From a virus, in IMG/VR virus record IMGVR_UViG_3300025301_002241, positions 1 through 29,083 of that record: 29,083 nt of DNA. One strand, given 5' to 3'. Below, in pieces: positions 24,221 to 29,083 of the stretch. Positions within the stretch are counted from its first letter, which is position 1, and the number at the start of each line of letters is the position of its first letter. Position numbers and translations under genes: made by a program. The notes under the pieces are model-generated. The model worked only from the letters and a program-made list of their open reading frames with translations. It ran no database searches and was not told the DNA's origin.

Positions 24221-24907
24221 ATGAATCACAGTAAACATCCAGCAATACAAAAGTCTATCGATGAGGCCCAAGGTACTATACCGGACAACTTTAATGGACA
24301 GTTATTTCAAGATGTGTTTGTGAATGAAGTATTGGATATTGACAATGGTTTTTTTGTGGATATAGGGGCTGGCACAGATGGTGTTAGAAATATGCCTATG
24401 AGTTTCTTCAGTAATACATATAACCTTGAAAGACGAAGAAACTGGACGGGTATTGCTATAGATTATGATAAAGAATACATAGATACGGCCCAATCTCATC
24501 GCCGTTGTCAGTGTGTGTGTGCTGATTTAATGGCAACCAATATAAATGATATATTAAAAGAATCCAACTGTCCTTCTGATGTAAACTATTTATCATTTGA
24601 TGTGGACGAGGCCCAACCAAAGGTTCTTAGCGAACTCGATCTTTCAAAATACAGATTCCAAATAATTACATATGAACATAATTTGTACCAAGGCTGCGAC
24701 AAAGATCAAAAAATATCGAGAAACAAATTCAAAGAAGCAGGATACGAAATCTTGTGCGGAAACGTGATACTACACGATGTCGGTGTCGTAGAAGACTGGT
24801 ACGTACACTCAGAATTTTTTGATCAATACGCACACTTTCAGTACCACGACATGAATTGTTTAACTATCGTAAACAATATAATTAGAAACAAACGCAAGCC
24901 CAAATGA
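24221..24907 (+). CDS. FkbM-family methyltransferase
   Basis: SAM-dependent O-methyltransferase family often found with glycan genes, where it methylates sugar hydroxyls. The 228-aa protein shows GQLFQDVFVNEVL, GFFVDIGAGTDG (SAM-binding loop, about residues 43-54), NTYNLERRRNWTGIAIDYD, YLSFDVDEAQPKVL and YRFQIITYEHN, all in the order of FkbM proteins. The C-terminal half is Tyr/His-rich, ending NIIRNKRKPK. AAGGA lies just before ATG 24221. A methylated capping sugar is the simplest guess; the substrate is not shown. Confidence 0.87.
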   Translation: MNHSKHPAIQKSIDEAQGTIPDNFNGQLFQDVFVNEVLDIDNGFFVDIGAGTDGVRNMPMSFFSNTYNLERRRNWTGIAIDYDKEYIDTAQSHRRCQCVCADLMATNINDILKESNCPSDVNYLSFDVDEAQPKVLSELDLSKYRFQIITYEHNLYQGCDKDQKISRNKFKEAGYEILCGNVILHDVGVVEDWYVHSEFFDQYAHFQYHDMNCLTIVNNIIRNKRKPK

Positions 24908-24926
24908 AGCAAGAAAGAGAAGTTCG

Positions 24927-26012
24927 ATGAAAGTACTTTACATAGGACATTATAAAGATGGTACCGGATGGGCCAATGCTGCCATTAATAATATACTGGC
25001 GCTCGATTCTGTAGGTGTTGAAGTAGTGCCGCGTGCTATTACATTTGAAACCGAGCCAAAATCATATCCTAACAGAATCCAAGAACTAGAACAAGCTTCC
25101 AGTGAAGGGTGTGATATTTGTATACAACATACATTACCTCACCTATATTCTTATAATTCCAATTTTAAAAACATAGGATTTATTGCCAGCGAGACTAACC
25201 ATTTCAAAGACAGCTCATGGCAGCATTATGCTAACCTAATGGATGAAATATGGGTGCCCAGTATGCATACTAGGGTTGCATGTCGTATGAGTAATATAAA
25301 GGTTCCGGTCAATATTGCTCCTCATTCTTTGGATACTTCATCCTATAGTAAAATGTTAGAGGGAAATAAAATTCAGGAACTGGTTCACACATTCAACTTT
25401 GCTTTTGTTGGAGAGTTTATAGAAAGAAAAAATGTACAAGCATTGATACGCGCATTTCACACAGAATTTGGAGTGTCCGAACCTGTGAATCTATTTATTA
25501 AAACATCCCAACAATCCTTAGATTATGTGCAAAACTATTGTAAGCAAATCAAGAATGGGTTAAAGCTACGAAAAAGATATAAAGAAGAAATTGTTGTATG
25601 TGGATATCTTAGTAAAGAAGATTATGTGTCAGTGTTGTCTCAGTGTCATTCTTTTGTAATGCCCAGTCGAGGAGAGGCGTTTTGTATTCCGGCTCTTGAA
25701 GCTATGGCGCTTGGTATACCAGTAATCTATACTAAAAAAACGGGGATGGACGACTTTTGCTTAGGAACGGCTGTGAAATCTATACAAGTTCCGTGTGTGG
25801 GTGCCATATCTACGCTTCCTAATCTATGTACTGCAAACAATAAGTGGGCAGAAATAAATGTCGAAGAGTTGGCCATTGCCATGCGTAAAGTGTATATGCA
25901 ATGGCAAACTGAAGCATCGCAAAAACAACGTAAGGCATCTATTAAAAAAGCTAAATCATATAGCCACCAAAAGGTTGGAGCACAGTTAAAGGAATTATTG
26001 AATGACAGCTAA
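24927..26012 (+). CDS. GT4-like glycosyltransferase
   Basis: A 361-residue GT-B glycosyltransferase. Begins MKVLYIGHYKDGTGWANAA, the glycine-rich acceptor-side loop; IGFIASETNHFKDSSW and DEIWVPSMHTR lie mid-domain; FAFVGEFIERKNVQALIRAF opens the donor domain; and MPSRGEAFCIPALEAMALG carries the E-x7-E motif. No signal or membrane segment is visible, so it is cytosolic. AGAGAAG precedes ATG 24927. It overlaps the next glycosyltransferase by 11 bases, so the two are made together and may act in series. Confidence 0.88.
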   Translation: MKVLYIGHYKDGTGWANAAINNILALDSVGVEVVPRAITFETEPKSYPNRIQELEQASSEGCDICIQHTLPHLYSYNSNFKNIGFIASETNHFKDSSWQHYANLMDEIWVPSMHTRVACRMSNIKVPVNIAPHSLDTSSYSKMLEGNKIQELVHTFNFAFVGEFIERKNVQALIRAFHTEFGVSEPVNLFIKTSQQSLDYVQNYCKQIKNGLKLRKRYKEEIVVCGYLSKEDYVSVLSQCHSFVMPSRGEAFCIPALEAMALGIPVIYTKKTGMDDFCLGTAVKSIQVPCVGAISTLPNLCTANNKWAEINVEELAIAMRKVYMQWQTEASQKQRKASIKKAKSYSHQKVGAQLKELLNDS

Positions 26013-27021
26013 CGCTACCCCAATGGCCGTTAGGTCTATATTACGGCGTCAACAGCGACAAGAGCCGCTGAATATATTGACATTTTGTACCCATGAAAGA
26101 TATGAACAAAAACTGTGTCAAACGGGTCACAATTTTTATTCAATCAACTATGGTAAAGAATGGGATACTGATTATGGTGACATTCCTGAAAATTATTACG
26201 TTATAAACGAAGTACCGTCTTACATAAATTTTGATTTGATTTTATGTCATACCGCTTGTGATAGACTTCGTGTATCACATAATATTAAAAATGATTTTAA
26301 TATACCCATACTGCTCCATATGCACGTACTACCAGACATAAGAAACGATGTGGCTACACAGGTAAATCAGTTTCAAATCGCTACTGCTAATGTAGACCAA
26401 AAGAGTTTTATTTCTGAATTTAGTATGAAGGCATGGGGATCTACTGTACAGGATGCGACATTTATTGAACATGGCGTAGAGACAGACTTTTGGTCTGTTG
26501 ACACAGAAATAGAACGTGATAATGCTTGTTTGTCGGTTGTAAATGATTGGCCTAATAGAGATTGGTGTTGTGGTTGGGAACTATGGAAAAATACAATAGG
26601 AATTAATACTCCAGAAGCGCTTCCAGTCAAGGTGTTTGGGAAAAGTCCCGGTTTTTCAGAACCCGCTCAATCAATAGAACATCTACGGCAAATTTACCAA
26701 ACGTCTAAGATATTTTATAATACCTCATTACACTCCCCAGTGCCAACATCATTGCTGGAAGCCATGGCGTGCGGATGTGCAGTAGTATCAACAGCTACAT
26801 GCATGATTCCCGAAATTATAGAACATGAGAAAAATGGTTTTATATCTAACGATCCCAATGAGCTACGGCAATTTCTAGAAGTGTTACTTAATGATGATAA
26901 ATTGGCGCAACAGCTTGGCCAAGAAGCTAGAAATACCATGGTAGAAAAATACAATCTACAAAGGCATATAGATAACTGGAACAAAATATTTTATGCAACA
27001 ATTGCAGCCTATAAGGACTAA
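26002..27021 (+). CDS. GT4-like glycosyltransferase
   Basis: A 339-residue GT-B enzyme. The N-terminal domain (NILTFCTHERYEQKL then DLILCHTACDRLRV) is short; IEHGVETDFWSVD marks the domain junction and SLLEAMACGCAVVST the donor site. In that donor motif the first glutamate is replaced (SPVPTSLLE instead of E-x7-E), which could alter donor binding. The 11-base overlap with the previous gene implies coupling. Cytosolic, no membrane segment. Donor and acceptor unknown. Confidence 0.82.
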   Translation: MTANATPMAVRSILRRQQRQEPLNILTFCTHERYEQKLCQTGHNFYSINYGKEWDTDYGDIPENYYVINEVPSYINFDLILCHTACDRLRVSHNIKNDFNIPILLHMHVLPDIRNDVATQVNQFQIATANVDQKSFISEFSMKAWGSTVQDATFIEHGVETDFWSVDTEIERDNACLSVVNDWPNRDWCCGWELWKNTIGINTPEALPVKVFGKSPGFSEPAQSIEHLRQIYQTSKIFYNTSLHSPVPTSLLEAMACGCAVVSTATCMIPEIIEHEKNGFISNDPNELRQFLEVLLNDDKLAQQLGQEARNTMVEKYNLQRHIDNWNKIFYATIAAYKD

Positions 27022-27024
27022 CAA

Positions 27025-27447
27025 ATGAAAATATATCTATCACCACACCAACCTAATGAAACATATAACGCATGGATTTCCAATATAGCGACTCTAGATG
27101 GACAGGTGCTAGATAGCGAAGCTACGCAAATTATTGCATATCAATTTTTATCTATGTTCACTTATGATGAAGTTAGCCAAATTATACCGAAGATCGCTCA
27201 AAAAATGAGACTTAATTGTGAATTAACTATAGTTGAACCTGATTTTAATTTACTAGCACAACAATATATTAGAGATGATTTCTCAATAGGTAATATCAAT
27301 CAGATTATGTTTAATGGAAATTATATCAAGAGCGCCTTGAATCTAGAAGAAGTTGTTAGTTATCTTCCATCAAATTTAACTATTCATGAAAAGTCATTTA
27401 ATGCATCATTGGCTCAAATGATAATCAAATGTAGGAGAGAGTCATGA
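27025..27447 (+). CDS. Truncated methyltransferase-like protein
   Basis: A 140-residue protein resembling the C-terminal half of type-11 SAM methyltransferases: LSMFTYDEVSQIIPKIAQKM, then CELTIVEPDFNLLAQQYIRDD, NQIMFNG and a SALNLEEVVSYLPSNL helix. In complete enzymes these parts follow the glycine-rich SAM loop, which is missing here; the N-terminal 35 residues do not supply it. It may be a degenerate or regulatory partner for the FkbM or glycosyltransferase enzymes, or a remnant kept for folding. It is coupled to the next gene by ATGA. The relationship is suggested by pattern only. Confidence 0.55.
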   Translation: MKIYLSPHQPNETYNAWISNIATLDGQVLDSEATQIIAYQFLSMFTYDEVSQIIPKIAQKMRLNCELTIVEPDFNLLAQQYIRDDFSIGNINQIMFNGNYIKSALNLEEVVSYLPSNLTIHEKSFNASLAQMIIKCRRES

Positions 27448-28220
27448 TAACTACATCGTGTAAAGGGTGTGTCTTTGCGACCTATACTGATAAACAACAA
27501 TCAGGATGCCAATTGGGGCGCGCAGACAAGCTTACATATGAAACTAATGAAGATGGCCATTATATGGTGCAACGATTTTGTAACACATATCGCCCCGAAG
27601 AATGGCTTAAAGAATTGTCACTAGATGAATATGAAAACCGTCACGATGTGGTTCTTAATGAAACTGTTCCGCGTGTAGGGTTTTTTATAATATTTGACCC
27701 CACACACAATATAGAAGACCTAAGAATTACATTGGAAGATATACAACGTCAAACCATACCCCCTCGATATGTGGCTGTTATAAATAGTAAAGTAGAATAT
27801 AATATAGAAATTCAAGCAATCTTTAAAGAGATGTTTGATTTTGATGTTACCATGCACCATATAGTACAAATGTCTTCTTTTCCAGAAGACCACAATCTTT
27901 TAGTAGATGAAGCATTTACGCATGCAAAAAATGGATGGTTATATATAACATATTCTCATGAGAAAATAGATAGAGATTTAGTTTCTAAAATGCATGCTCG
28001 CATTAACATCAACATGAAACCATTGGTTGTTGTTAAGCCGTACGAAGGTATTAAAGGGCTCCTATTTCAAACATCACTTTTTAAATTACTTAATGGCAAT
28101 AAAACAAAAATGTATCACGATCAATCGGTTGACACTAGATCATTTCTAGATAAAGTAGACGAAATGCCTAAAGATAATTCTAATACAGTTATTACGTGGA
28201 GTAAATTTAATGAAGCCTAA
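27444..28220 (+). CDS. Cys-motif protein with degenerate GT-A-like domain
   Basis: A 258-residue protein in two parts. Residues 1-55 hold four cysteines, Cys6-x2-Cys9-x12-Cys22-x23-Cys46 in a CKGCVFA...GCQLGR...RFCNTYRPEEW pattern, probably a metal site (zinc or Fe-S). Residues 75-258 begin RVGFFIIFDP and show IEDLRITLEDIQRQTIPP, then FDVTMHHI and NGWLYITYSHEKI, resembling a glycosyltransferase family 2 fold without an obvious DxD. The second part is therefore likely inactive or binds a sugar only. It overlaps the GT2 gene after it by 11 bases, which suggests a functional pair. Confidence 0.6.
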   Translation: MITTSCKGCVFATYTDKQQSGCQLGRADKLTYETNEDGHYMVQRFCNTYRPEEWLKELSLDEYENRHDVVLNETVPRVGFFIIFDPTHNIEDLRITLEDIQRQTIPPRYVAVINSKVEYNIEIQAIFKEMFDFDVTMHHIVQMSSFPEDHNLLVDEAFTHAKNGWLYITYSHEKIDRDLVSKMHARININMKPLVVVKPYEGIKGLLFQTSLFKLLNGNKTKMYHDQSVDTRSFLDKVDEMPKDNSNTVITWSKFNEA

Positions 28221-29019
28221 TGTTGCGATAATTATAAGTAACTATAACTATAGTGCTTATGTTCTTGAAGCTATTCATAGTGCGCTAAATCAAACTTACG
28301 ATGGCAATTTACAGGTGTATATGTTAGATGATGGCTCATCTGATGATTCATGGGCTAAGATATCATCTATTACATGGGAAAATGAAGGGGATGCTGAGTG
28401 GGGGGCTGAGGAAATAGACACTAAATATTACAAGGGTGTAATCGAGAGACGACAAAAAAACAATTTATATGCCTATCGAATTGATAATTCAGGAGCAAGT
28501 ACGGCTCGCAATGTAGCTATATGGGAGGCGTGGCAATGGGCTGATATATTTGGTATATTGGATGCAGATGATATGTATGAGCCAAACAAAGTGAAAATTC
28601 TAGTAGACAAACTGTTAGAGCATCCTGAAATAGGGGTGGCTTATGCTGACTATAGAATTCACAGACAGATGGATCATCATAATTACACTAAATATGAAAT
28701 CAAACACCCGTATAGTAGAGAGTTGCTGCTACAAAAATGTATCGTACATAGTGGCTCTTTAATCAAAAAAGAATATCTTCAACAAGTCATATTACCGCTT
28801 AATAGCGAAATATTTGACAGTAGGTTACACGGCCCCGGTAGTCAATCCTTTATTGGGTGTACAGAGGATTATGATCTGTGGCTTCGGTTATCTAAGGTCT
28901 GCATGATGACTCATGTGCCAGAACCTTTATCTATTGTGCGCGAAACTGGCCAAAATCAATCATTGAAAATGACTACCGAAACCTTCCAGAGAAATGCGCA
29001 AATTTTACAAACGAGATAA
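28210..29019 (+). CDS. Family 2 (GT-A) glycosyltransferase
   Basis: A 269-residue GT2 enzyme with the full core: NVAIIISNYNYSAYVLEAI with the NYN loop and a following SALNQTY, MLDDGSSDDSW (nucleotide-binding acid), the GASTARN motif, GILDADDMYEPNK with a DxD for the metal and diphosphate, and TEDYDLWLRLS with the catalytic-base acidic pair. An insertion around residues 57-80 is charged. GGAG lies before ATG 28210 and the start overlaps the upstream gene by 11 bases. No membrane segment. The next gene starts immediately after its stop. Confidence 0.9.
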   Translation: MKPNVAIIISNYNYSAYVLEAIHSALNQTYDGNLQVYMLDDGSSDDSWAKISSITWENEGDAEWGAEEIDTKYYKGVIERRQKNNLYAYRIDNSGASTARNVAIWEAWQWADIFGILDADDMYEPNKVKILVDKLLEHPEIGVAYADYRIHRQMDHHNYTKYEIKHPYSRELLLQKCIVHSGSLIKKEYLQQVILPLNSEIFDSRLHGPGSQSFIGCTEDYDLWLRLSKVCMMTHVPEPLSIVRETGQNQSLKMTTETFQRNAQILQTR

Positions 29020-29083
29020 ATGACTAGATTCACAAAAAAAATTACCGAACCTCCAGTTACTACTTTGCATAATAGTATAGCTA
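29020..29083 (+). CDS. Start of an unknown protein (partial)
   Basis: Open frame from ATG 29020, directly after the TAA of the GT2 gene, to the window end: 21 codons, MTRFTKKITEPPVTTLHN... Its immediate follow-on from the previous stop matches the neighbours' spacing. Nothing about function can be read. Confidence 0.5.
   Translation, partial: MTRFTKKITEPPVTTLHNSIA

Noticed and set aside
1-29083. tRNA genes, intrinsic terminators and long non-coding regions
   Set aside because: The genes leave no gap larger than about 20 bases once the small genes are counted, and no cloverleaf or hairpin followed by a T run was found in the gaps by eye.

Overview
The window is one uninterrupted, tightly packed block of about 42 protein genes, all on the + strand, with intergenic gaps of 0-20 bases and many ATGA, TAATG or 8-11 base overlaps. 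Its content is that of a lytic tailed phage with a fairly large, AT-rich genome: class II ribonucleotide reductase, dUTPase, PhoH, a UvsX/RecA recombinase, DnaB-type helicase, CHC2/TOPRIM primase, T4 gp1-type dNMP kinase, Cas4-like nuclease, a DNA polymerase III alpha, single-strand binding protein, one probable virion protein, and many short unknown proteins. No tRNA, rRNA, integrase, transposase or CRISPR array was seen. The host cannot be named from the sequence.

Layout. 1-2650: end of an unknown gene, two small genes, and a B12-dependent ribonucleotide reductase. 2650-6470: an ornithine cyclodeaminase-family gene, dUTPase, a probable tail/virion protein, PhoH and a small membrane protein. 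6470-8620: short phage proteins (FmdB-like zinc ribbon, HTH-like protein, several unknowns). 8595-11140: UvsX recombinase, a PD-(D/E)XK-like nuclease, a helical protein in the UvsY position, zinc-ribbon proteins. 11144-15525: helicase, primase, dNMP kinase, Cas4-like nuclease with four cysteines. 15548-18186: a 2-oxoglutarate/Fe(II) dioxygenase resembling free amino acid hydroxylases, another nuclease-like protein, a HAD phosphatase and an exostosin-like glycosyltransferase. 18192-22586: DNA polymerase III alpha in two pieces, a DEDDh exonuclease between them, then SSB. 22567-29083: a glycan block with three GT-B glycosyltransferases, an FkbM methyltransferase, a truncated methyltransferase-like protein, a cysteine-motif protein and a GT2 enzyme.

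How it fits together. Ribonucleotide reductase, dUTPase and dNMP kinase supply dNTPs. Helicase, primase, split polymerase, separate proofreading exonuclease and SSB form a nearly complete phage replisome. UvsX, the UvsY-position protein and the nucleases would serve recombination-dependent replication and repair. The glycosyltransferases and methyltransferases probably build or transfer a glycan onto a virion or cell-surface target; DNA as acceptor cannot be excluded.

The most striking point is the polymerase. The gene is broken just after the last catalytic aspartate. The break holds a 73-codon unknown gene and the proofreading exonuclease gene, and is flanked by a 15-base imperfect direct repeat (13 of 15 identical). 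Both copies are read in the polymerase frame as (D/E)IKL, so collapsing the repeat would rebuild one continuous polymerase of normal order. This looks like insertion of an exonuclease cassette into a polymerase gene, leaving a two-subunit enzyme with no intein.
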